A stretch of 25,930 bases of DNA from Blepharisma japonicum. Lineage: Eukaryota > Ciliophora > Heterotrichea > Heterotrichida > Blepharismidae. This document shows, piece after piece, positions 12,801 to 21,578 of the stretch. The DNA is taken from positions 1-25,930 of the forward strand of contig CATKHK010000184.1 of the NCBI GenBank assembly GCA_949751835.1, read 5' to 3'. The position numbers and the translations under genes are program-made. The number at the start of each line of letters is the position of its first letter. Positions within the stretch are counted from its first letter, which is position 1. The notes under the pieces were generated by a model that ran no database searches, was not told where the DNA came from, and saw only the letters and a program-made list of their open reading frames with translations.

Positions 12801-15140
12801 GTTGTAAAAATTCCATAGGTTCCCATAAAATCAGTATCAAATGATTGATCTATAACTGTAGTTGAAATACTTATGCACGATGGACTTGTTGAATAACCAT
12901 ATGAACAAGCATTTAAACAAACATTACCTACAAGAACTGCTCACCCACTGCACCCACTGCAAAGGAAGTAATAAGTTCCAGTACAACTTGAGCACAAATT
13001 ATCACATAATTCGCATGTTTCAGATGAACCTGCCCAAAAAGCGTTAGAAATTACAAGAGAAGATCCCTACTGATAAACTAGCATTTATAATACAAGCTGT
13101 GCAAGGTTCATCAAATAAAGTGCATGTCGTACATTCTTTATATTTGCAAAGTCTACAAGTATCAGTGCTTCTACATCCATATGGTGAGCAAGATCCATCA
13201 CATGCTGTGCAAGATCCAGAAGATAAAAATGATCCAAAAGAGCAAGAGTCAGGGCAAAGCAATTCAGAAGGGCAAGTAGAACACTTGCTTGGACATCCAG
13301 ATGTTATTCATTCATCTAAATAATGGGTATTTCCATTATATATTTTCAAACTTCATAAAAATCCAGTAAAGCTACTAGATCCATTAGAATAGCCTATGTA
13401 TAAAGATCCTATATCGATGAAAGGAGATATATTAGTTGAGATTTGATTTGAAATTAATAAACCATCTGTATAAAAATAAATCTTTGAATATCCGCTTGCA
13501 ATATCTCCTGTAAATGCAATATTGTGCCAAGAATTCAATAGACTAATTGATCCTGATAAAGAAACAATAGATGAATCTTGCAGTGTAAGTGTAATTTCTG
13601 GCCACCCTGAAGATTTAAAAGCAATTTTGAACATTTCAGTAGATCCATTTAACTTAAGAAAGAGATTTCCTGAAGATGCAGCTTTAACCCAAATTGTAAC
13701 AGTATAGAAAGGAGTGATTGTCAATGAATTTAAAGACATTAAAGATGCACTTGTAAAATAATAGCCTCTATAAATAGAAGGTACAGGATCAGCAGAGTCG
13801 GTTCACGATGGATAAATATTGGAGTCTGATCCAACAGTAAAACCGCTAACAGTATCAAGCTGGATTAAATCTTGCAAAGTAAGAGAAATAACAGTAGTCG
13901 AAGACAAATTACATAAATTATTTGTCGAATCTTGAGTGTATCCAGAAGGACATGAAGTAAGACACATTCCATTTAAATAGTAATAATTTGTGAAGCAGGA
14001 GGTGCATTGATAATAGCCTGTGCTGGAGCATCCTGCACATCCAGAGGTACTTGCCCAAATGCAAGAAAATCCATCAGCAGAAGCTATATAATTTGTATCG
14101 CATGCACAAGGAACTGTCGATCCTCCAGAAGCGTGAGTTACGCATAAAATGCATAAATTCACTCCAAAGCCTGAACACTAAGAGCATAATGGATCATCAC
14201 ATATGCTACATGATACTGCTCTTCTGCATCCAAAACTCCCGCAGCTATTGCAAGATGCACAAGACGATGTGTCATAGTATTGAGTAATTGGGAGACCAAA
14301 GACAATTAGTGTCTAAGCTCGAACTACAAGGCACAGAAATCTTAGATGAAAAATCAGTAATTGCAGTATTTCATAAACTAAAGTAATAAATAAAGCCGAT
14401 AAATCTAGAAGATGTTGAGCTCTTTCCAAGGTATAATACATCGGACCCTGCATCTCTGTAAATATAGCCAGCATTTGAAAGTGTCGTCCCTGAAATTCCA
14501 TTTCTATAGGCCGTAATTGTTGTTGCTCCACCTGTATAAGTAATTGCAAAAGAGAGATAAGTTCATCCTGAAAATGCTGATAAAGCTGTAGTTGACACTG
14601 ATGTAGTAGATTGAGATGGATTTTCTAGAGTTGCTGCCACGACTCCTGTTGAGCTTAGCGATAGCCTGGTTTGTTTTTGAAGGATATCACCATCTGTTAG
14701 CACATAGATTCATAGCCCCATAGATATGCTGCTGCTTAAATAAATGTTTGTATTTGATACTAAATACTGTCCAGTTGAAAAATAGAGACCTCTTTTATAA
14801 GCAGGAATAGGATCCAATGAGTCATGACTATTTCAAAACTGATAAGTAGAAGCCGAAGACGAAGTTTGAAAAATACCATAAGCTCCCATAAAACTGGTAT
14901 CAAATGTTTGGTCTATAACCGTGGTTGAAATACTTATACATGATGGACTTGAAGTAAATCCATAAGGACAAGCATTCAAGCAAGTATTTCCAACAAGAAC
15001 TGCCGAGCCACTGCACCCACTGCAAAGGAAGTAATAAGTTCCAGAACAAGTAGAGCACAAATTATCACAAAATTCGCATGTTGCAGATGAAGCAACCCAT
15101 AAAGCATTAGAATTACAAGAGCAGGCTCCTCCTGATAAAC
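6900..15140 (-). repeat. four tandem superrepeats of about 2.0-2.1 kb (LamG-B, Cys, LamG-A, Cys)
   Basis: The phrase VSGF.VGS...YPS recurs near 13840, 11720, 9650 and 7660, giving periods of about 2120, 2070 and 1990 bases. The blocks 13690..14160 and 11570..12040 are nearly identical DNA, so the two 5'-proximal units duplicated most recently; the two C-terminal units are more diverged. The frameshift near 14290 and the TAG at 14178 occur in one of the two near-identical units only, so the amplification came before the decay. Confidence 0.8.
12232..12284. other. about 53-bp palindrome-bounded insertion in one superrepeat unit
   Basis: Between the codons for ITDFS and KFSIPC, where the paralogous unit near 14340 runs straight through, this unit has about 53 extra bases. 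The insert is bounded by the perfect 7-bp inverted repeat CTTTTCA (12228..12234) and TGAAAAG (12283..12289). Inside is a second imperfect one, CTTTGAT (12237..12243) with ATCAAGG (12263..12269). No TA dinucleotide duplication is evident. It could be a small mobile relic, repair filler or an eliminated-sequence remnant. Confidence 0.5.
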
Positions 15141-15143
15141 TAT

Positions 15144-16636
15144 ATGGAAAATCATACATGTTTTTACCCAAAATTCACCAAAAAAGCCAAGCTTTTTTGT
15201 GAGTGCACTTCTTCATACACTCTTATTTGCAAAACTCACATTAGTAAGCATTCAAAATCATCTGAACTTTCTCATAATATTCAACCGCTTCTTGTAAGGC
15301 CAAACTCGCAAACCAAGCAAAAAGTAGTTAGTTTTTGATTGAAAAAAGTCAAAAATCAGTGAAATCAAGCAAGAAACTCTGAGAGTCTTTTTCCAGCTGA
15401 TTTCAAGTTTGAGAAAAATATTAGATAACAATTTTCAAATTTTAGATGATGAACTTACTTTTACAGACAGTCAACTTTCTTTAGTTATAAGTGCAAATAA
15501 GATATCAAAGCTTGAAACAGACAATTTGCTTAAGTCTCTGACATTAGAATCTAGAGAAGCAATACAAAACGTAGAGTCTCTGATGTGCAGCGATATAAAA
15601 TTCAATACAATCTTTGAAGCTAATATCCTAATAGAAGAAATAATTGAAGAACTCAATGCTTTTTCAAGCAATACAAAAACTAGGCAAATCAAAGAAAATA
15701 AAAACGGATCTGACAAATATACCGAAGATTTGGAAAGCTGAGAAGAATTCATAAAATCGTGAGGTGAAGACTGCAAATATAATCCCAGTAGTGCTTATTA
15801 CTATTTTAAGAAGGCATTATATATTATCACCTTGGCCGAAATAAGGATGCGCTTGAAAAATTTAATTTTGCATTAATATTAAAGCCAGATTATAAAGATG
15901 CTCAATATTGCAAAGGAATAGTTCTTCGCTCCTCCTTAGGCAAGCAAAAACAATTTGCTTGCTGGAGGAGCTTAGTATCTTAAATAAGAAATAAGAAGCT
16001 ATTTCTTGCTTTGCTGAGCTTTCAAGGATTGCTCCTCAATACTCAATTATACACTTAAGCAAAGGTATGACACTTGTATGTCTGAATAGATGAGGAGAAA
16101 GTATTTCTTCCTATAATAAGTTCATAGAGCTTAATCCAGATAATATTTTCGGCTACTATTATAAAGCCGAAGCCTTAAAACGTTTAAAAAGATTTGAAGA
16201 AGCCATTAATTGCTGTAATCAAGTTATCCGAATTAATCCGATTTTTAGTAGTGCATATGTTGAAAAATGATTTTCTTTGTAAGAATTAAACTGAAAAGAG
16301 GATGTGTTGAAGTGTTGTTATAAAGAATGCATCAGAATTGACCCAAATCAATATCATACATTCAATAATATAGGAATCCTTTATGATAGTTATAATCATG
16401 GGTTGAAAGCACTCGAATATTATAACAATGCAATTAAAATCAATCCTGGTTTTCCAATAGCGTTTTATAATAAAGGAGTATGCTTAAGGTCTTTAGGGAA
16501 GACACAAGAAGCCCTAGAGTGCTTTAAGGAAGTTATGAGAATTGACAAAGATGAAAGGGAGGCGAGGGAAATGAGCAATGAGATTTTTGGAGAAATTAAG
16601 AGAAAAACTAGCCAAATCAATTCTGAATTGAGTTAG
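15144..16636 (+). pseudogene. decayed B-box-like / coiled-coil / TPR paralog
   Basis: It starts MENHTCFYPK, and C-E-C, C-K-T-H and SKHSKSSELSHN align with the Cys/His head of the intact family; the second Cys is replaced by Phe. Coiled coil (SQTKQKVVSF..., LRKILDNNFQIL) and diverged TPRs follow (FNFALILKPDYKDA, EECI-type helices, LGKTQEALECFKE). Breaks: one extra base in an A-run near 15345 shifts the frame; about five extra bases near 15822 separate KKALY from HLGRNKDALEKF; another shift lies around 15950-15990; TAA is at 16280..16282 (WFSL / ELNWKE). TGA is Trp several times. The last frame ends in TAG at 16634..16636. The family promoter is missing: the ATG lies 3 bases from the broken LamG repeat. 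It is much more diverged than the three intact copies, so it is an old family member. Confidence 0.75.
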
Positions 16637-16721
16637 ATCTTAAATTTATTTCTAGTCTAAAAACCATAACAATATACCTATTGGAAATTAACACAGAAAT
16701 AAAAGTAATCAAGGAAGTTAA

Positions 16722-17357
16722 ATGAGCACTTTAAACATAGAATAAAGGAAAATATCAGAATTAACAGAGGTAGAACTTGAGAAGGTGATAAAGTATATAG
16801 AAAAGAAAATAAAAAAAATGCTGGGTCTATTTGGTGGAGATTGATGAATATTGAAAAAATTAGGTAAGGGATTTCCATATCCAGAGAAAAGCTTCTCAAA
16901 CCAGAAGAACTTTTAAGGCTTCACACAACTTTTAGAAAGTCTCTTGCTGATATCAAATCTCAGACATCTACTCTTCAAACCAAAATAAAAATCCAAAAAG
17001 ACAATATAGCCTGCAAAAAGAGGGAAGGAGACCAAAAAGGAGCTTTAAAATGTTTGAAAACTAAAAAGCTTAGTGAAAGAGCAATCCAAAATCTTGAAGA
17101 GAAAAGAAACAAAATTTAAGGGTTTTTATATGTGATTGAATGCATTAGCATGGGGAAATTTAATGAAAATAAGAATAGGGAAGCTGATAGCGTTGAAACT
17201 TTAAAAAATGAGCTCCTGGAATTTGATGAGGACATAAGAGTAATTAGCCAAAACATCGGGCAGCCCTTGTAATTTTAAAGAACTTTGATGAAAATGAATT
17301 GCTGGAAGAATAGATAGTTTAGAAGTGCAAGAAATTGGTAATGAAGAAGAAGCATAA
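16722..17357 (+). pseudogene. ESCRT-III (SNF7 family, CHMP7-like) relic
   Basis: A highly charged helical protein with the ESCRT-III signature: a basic core with KKREGDQKGALKCLKTKK, then NLEEKRNKI, GFLYVIE, an N-rich stretch, and an acidic tail FDENELLEE...DSLEVQEIG resembling the C-terminal MIM-type helix. ESCRT-III proteins polymerise on membranes for scission; CHMP7 types also act at the nuclear envelope. The CHMP7 link rests on the NKI-x-GFL region, where CHMP7 has a VQGIL-like motif, and on the tail, so it is tentative. Disruptions: TAA at 16743..16745, a frame change near 16890, TAA at 17117..17119, a frame change near 17270, and a missing base near 17312 inside the tail motif. ATG at 16722 is the first Met of the readable frame. 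No promoter is apparent. Confidence 0.6.
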
Positions 17358-17675
17358 AATTGTGTTTATTTTAAATAAATAAGGAGATAAATCTGCTATT
17401 AATTAGTCACCCAGAAGATAAGTCTGAATATTTAATATAACTAGTATCCAATTTCTTCTTGCCATAAGATAATTTTTTCAGAGTGCCTAAAGCGATAGCT
17501 CTTATAAAAAATATAGATTAGAACGTTTCATAGACAATTCAGACCTTATCAATTTCTCTTTTTTACTATAAAGCATGAGTTCAATCATTCATCTAATTTC
17601 CTCAGCAATAAATCAAAATTATGCTGATGACTTCTGATTGTTAAAGTTAGTTTAGATAGGCACAATTAAAGCATC
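17358..17675. other. intergenic stretch with no supported gene
   Basis: An ATG at 17574 opens a short frame (MSSIIHLISSAINQNYADDF) that stops at a TAG after 26 codons. It could be a remnant of the N-terminus of the WD40 relic that follows, but I cannot align it. Otherwise the DNA is AT-rich with no visible RNA gene or repeat. Confidence 0.35.
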
Positions 17676-20023
17676 ATGGATTATGAGATGGGTTTTAGAG
17701 AAAAGAGAGAATTGAAAGAGAAAAATTTTCTAATTAGAGCTACTTCAGAACTAATATCTAAAGAGCAAAAAATTAAATTAAACTTCAATCGCCTTATAAT
17801 TCAATGCAAACCTATTTCAGCGCAGGCTTTAGATTATATAATTGCTCGTAAAAATGCTTGTGATATATCTGCATTTCAAACTGAAGAAAATGTTTCATCA
17901 AGCTATTTCAACAAAGTAAATATATCTGAAAAATTAAATTATACAGAAAATATTTCCAAGTTTTTCTAAAAGAAGACCAATTAGAAAATTTATATAGAAT
18001 TGTGCTGTCCTCAAAAGAATTTCCAGAACTACATATAGCGGCAAGTAATGCTATCACAATTTTAAATTACTCAAACTTTAACTTCAAAAATAAATGCTTA
18101 TATGGAATTAAAGTCCCAAAATCAGATTTATCAGGGTGTAATTTTATTAGCGTGAACTTTGAAAATAGTGATTTAAGCTGGAGTAATTTATGCAATTCTT
18201 ATTTCTATTGTTCCAATTTGGAAAATTGCAATCTTTCTAAAGCTCGATTTGGGAAATTAAAACCAATGAAGATAATGGTAGATGATTTTGATATTTTATT
18301 TTCTCCATCAGGGAAATACCTCGCTTGCTCTTGTAAAGTTAAAATTTGGGAAACAAAAACATGAAAAAAGGTAATGAAAATTAATGAATGAACTACTAAG
18401 GCTATTGCTTTTTCCCCATGTGAAAAGTATATTGCAGTAGGGACTGAATCTTCTGAAATTTGCATTTGGGATGCAGAAAAGAAATCTCAAATAGAGGCAT
18501 TTAAGCTCAAATTCCCGCTAAGTATTGTTTATTCACCTTGTGGAAATTATTTATTAGCATTTTCTGATGGAAAGGGATATTTGATAGATTTACTGACAAA
18601 ACAATCGGAAAAATATCAAAATAACTATATTGATTTTGCTTTATTTTCAAAATGTGGAAAAATTATAATAGAGGTTCTAAATTCTGAAATTTCCTTATAT
18701 GATATTAAAAGTTTTAATCTCATTAAGAAAACAACAACTGGAGGCAGCACAAAATGCGCATGCTTAACTGGCAATATTTTGATTTTAGATGATCAAAATG
18801 GAGTATTATATATTTGAAATTTTAAATTAAATGAAAAAGTAACAATAAAGGCTCACATAAATGCTGCTATAACATCAGTTTCTACAGATTCTGCTAAAGG
18901 TTTGGCTGCAACATCATCCTTTGATAGATCAATAAAATTATGAGACATAAATACTCAAGCTCTTGTGTATCAGTATCACTGTGGCTATTTTTCAAGAAAT
19001 ATTAAATGCGTTTTATCTTCAAATCTAAGCCTATTAGCAATTTCTTCTGAAAAAGAAATTTTGTTTCATGACTACGACTCATTAATTAAAGCAAAGCCAT
19101 TTGCAGGGACTTCTTCATTGATTGAATATATATCAATTTCTCATAATGACAAAATTATAGCATCAATAGACATATATCGCAACAAATTGACAAATAAAAA
19201 GGTATTCTAAAAAGTATAAATATTGAAGTAACTGGACTTATAGAAACAGACTAAAACAAACAACAAATTATGAAAATTTTATGATGAACAAATTTAAATC
19301 TCAGGTAACTTTATTCACTTATTCCCCTTGCGGGAGATTTTATGCATACAATTAAAAATCTGCAAGAGTGCATATTTTCGATATTCTTTTGAATCAGAGT
19401 ATTCAAACTATTATTAGTAGCGAGTATATTAATGGATTTTTGCTCTCTCATAAAGGTCAATATTTAATTACAACTCACAAAACTAGAGGACTTGCCATTT
19501 TATGAGATATTAATTCTGGTACGAGTATAAATGAAATTAAACTCTCATCAAATTGAAATATTTTAGTTGCTTCTGAGTGTGTAACTTGCATAGCTTTAAG
19601 CTATGAGTGTGATGTCACTGTTATGAAAACAGAAAATTCTGAACGTATTGCAAGATTGAAAGGACTTCATGATTATGTGAGTTCAATTGTATTTTTACCA
19701 TCCAGCTGTAGATATTTAGCTGCCAGTGGAGAAAGAGTCAGAAGAATCATTGTGTGAGATGCTGACGCAAAAGGAATTATCTTAGAATTAAATGGACATT
19801 TGGGGAAAATCAGCTATCTTACGTTCTACTTAAATAGCAATTTTTAATTTCTGCAAGCAGTGATATGAGCATAAAAGTGTGAAATATTGAGGCAGAATCA
19901 GAAAAAGATTTAATTCATTGATCTTCAATGAGTAATGAGTTTTCAGCTTATAAAACATGCTTTAGAAATGCTAATTTAAGCAAGAAAAATCAAACCTTAA
20001 TAGACTCCGCAAGCTTGGAATAA
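17676..20023 (+). pseudogene. pentapeptide-repeat + WD40 propeller protein relic
   Basis: Order: a charged N-terminal helical part (MDYEMGFREKRELKEKNF), a linker with HIAASNAITILNYSNFNF, pentapeptide-like repeats (SDLSG, ENSDLSWSNL, SNLENCNLSKARFG; about 18100-18260), then WD40 blades to the end. Trp of the WD dipeptide is TGA in IKLWD, ILWDI, IIVWD and IKVWN, and TGG in KIWE and CIWD; this is the best evidence for the code. The combination suits a protein-interaction scaffold of the kind expanded in ciliates. Breaks: -1 shift at TTC-TAA-AA near 17967; -1 shift at another TTC-TAA-AA near 19208; TAA at 19252..19254; a shift near 19260-19280; TAA at 19353..19355; a missing T near 19850 that separates YLNSNF from ISASSDMSIKVWN. 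The final stop is TAA 20021..20023. The long middle frame 18002-19210 is clean, so decay looks recent. Confidence 0.75.
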
Positions 20024-20390
20024 TTAAATCCATTATTGCACAGAGATCTTTAACTATTTAATTTATGATGATCTATTAAATAGAAATTAATTTTTCGTTA
20101 TAATAGAGCCTTTTCTTCTTATCTTAGGAGGCAATTTTTTAAGGGTCCAATTAAGTGTTTAATACTGATCTGAATAGCCTGGATGAATAATTTCTAACAA
20201 TCCATATTAATTCCTACCAATTTTAGCTTCCAAGCTCACTGTCTTGACTTAACAATGTTGGAAAAAGAACTATATTTAAGAATGCTTGTTCAAATAAATT
20301 TAAAATAAAATTATTATGAGTAAAAATTTATAATAAAATTATTCTTGTCTCCTGCTGTTTAAAAATCAAGAATTAAATAATAACAAATAA
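20024..20390. other. AT-rich intergenic stretch between convergent relics
   Basis: No gene is seen. A TTAGGAG sequence at 20124..20130 resembles the family promoter box, but the TAAATTAATGG part does not follow and no matching ORF starts nearby. Confidence 0.35.
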
Positions 20391-21458
20391 TTAAATAACA
20401 TTAATCAATTTTTTGAATATTTCAAATACATCACTTCTATGGTCTTTTGGCTTTTTTAATTCTCTAGTCACCTCATTATTCGGCTCTATACTAGGAATAT
20501 CAGGCACTTTCTCAATTTCATTTCTATTCCAACCTACTTTATCTACAATAGTTTTATTTTCATATTCCTTCTCTATATTCTCAATATCTTGAAGATTTTT
20601 CGATTAAATTTCTATACAAAATTTCAACGATCCTACTCTCTGTTTGATTTTTCACATGAATATCTAAATAATTTTCTATTTTCCCTGCACAATATGAAGT
20701 CGCCTTCATAAATGCCACTATAAAATCATTTTTCACTTCATTCTAACTTTGCACATGACCTTCTACTAATTTCCCGAGTTTTATGTCTTCTTCTTCTATC
20801 ACATTTATAGCTTTTTCTCCATTTTCTATTTTATTTTTGCATTCATTTTTGGCATCCTGAATAAATTTTCTATTAGTTTCTGCCATTTCAAATAATTTTT
20901 GATCTGTTAGTGGCAGAAAATCATGCCCTTTATGTGAGATAATACAGTCAAAGCATAAAAAATTGCGTCATTTTCACAGTAAATTCCGATTTCTTTGCTA
21001 TGCTCCTTACAATAATTCTTATGATCATAATTTTCAATTATTTTTCGATCATACGCTTCTATAAGGTCTCATAAGTAAATATTTCAGGAATTTTTATTAA
21101 ATTAATTTTATCAGTGTGTTGGCAAAAAGAGAAAATTATTGAGACAGAGCTTTAGATAGTAAGCAGGAATTGCAGATAGTGTTGCCACAAATCAATCCTT
21201 TTGGAAGGAATTCGTGATTATTATAGGTGTTAAGGCATTTTGTGCACGAAAGGAGATTTGAAAGAGACTTTTTTGAGGCTCAGCTGGACTTATTTGAAGT
21301 TTGCGAATTTGAAGAGTCGGAGAGAAATTGAATTTGCTTTTCCTTTTCTGATAAATTGCTTTCAAAGTTCCTGGAAATTTGAGTGTTAAGAACTTATTTA
21401 AATTTTTTAATGTCATTAGCAACCAGATCTTGCAGATAATCATAACTTGAATTAAGAT
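20391..21458 (-). pseudogene. RING / B-box (TRIM-like) protein relic
   Basis: In reading order: a helical lead (YDYLQDLVANDIKKFK, then VLNTQISRNFES), a RING finger near 21260-21170 (SCTKCL...LPKGLICGNTICNSCL: C-x2-C ... C-G-N-x2-C-x2-C, with the usual His replaced by Asn), FCQH as the next zinc pair, then a B-box near 21025-20930 (CKEHSKEIGIYCENDA, then LCFDCI and SHKGHDFLPL). A long Glu/Lys-rich coiled coil follows (LFEMAETNRKFIQDAKNECK). This RING, B-box, coiled-coil order is that of TRIM-type E3 ubiquitin ligases. Frame changes are needed after the RING, between RING and B-box (about 21070), inside the B-box (about 20967) and near 20600. TAA at 21394..21396 and TAG at 20744..20746 lie in otherwise good coil. 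The end is TAA at 20391. No ATG is clear for the first segment. Confidence 0.65.
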
Positions 21459-21578
21459 TTTTTCCTTTTATAATTATAATTATTTTATGAACAATCCAAA
21501 CATATAAAACTCATGCTGAAAATTTACTTATGAATATATTTAAATCAACATTAATTATAATAATTTAGCAAGTACAAT

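Larger units (their letters stand above)
4473..15171 (-). pseudogene. giant LamG / cysteine-rich repeat surface protein with C-terminal membrane domain, 5'-truncated and frameshifted
   Basis: Reading 15171 down to 4473 with TGA as Trp gives alternating concanavalin A-like LamG modules (YFSSGKYL..., MGLWVYV, NSWHNIAF, GFLWSLK) and cysteine-rich furin/GF-receptor-like modules (CDNLCSTCSG, CRLCKYKEC). LamG modules lie at about 14990-14310, 13900-13320, 12880-12200, 11790-11190, 10800-10120, 9720-9140, 8740-8130, 7790-7140 and 6740-6070. After 5600 come a membrane-proximal stretch (TLW, SMLNTLDYIS) and hydrophobic segments at about 4985-4920, 4810-4740 and 4700-4600, ending in TAA. The layout suits a ciliate cell-surface protein. 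It is broken by many frameshifts (about 14290, 13050, 12440, 11047, 10110, 9890, 9355, 8970, 6300, 5085), TAG at 14178..14180 and TAA at 8742..8744. No start codon survives: homology to the repeat units stops at about 15141. Confidence 0.8.

Noticed and set aside
14313-14549. Minus-strand Gln-rich frame MQLLIQVEQQQLRP
   Set aside because: The correct frame through this stretch is the LamG frame (TYLSFAITY...GFIYYFSLWN) once TGA is read as Trp; this is a shifted shadow.
4473-15171. Explaining the frame changes by 15-16 nt heterotrich introns
   Set aside because: At the junctions I could compare with sister units (14290, 13050, 10110, 9890) the change is one or two bases, not a 15-16 base insert with GT and AG ends.
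20124-20130. TTAGGAG as another family promoter
   Set aside because: The TAAATTAATGG part and a downstream B-box-type ATG are missing.
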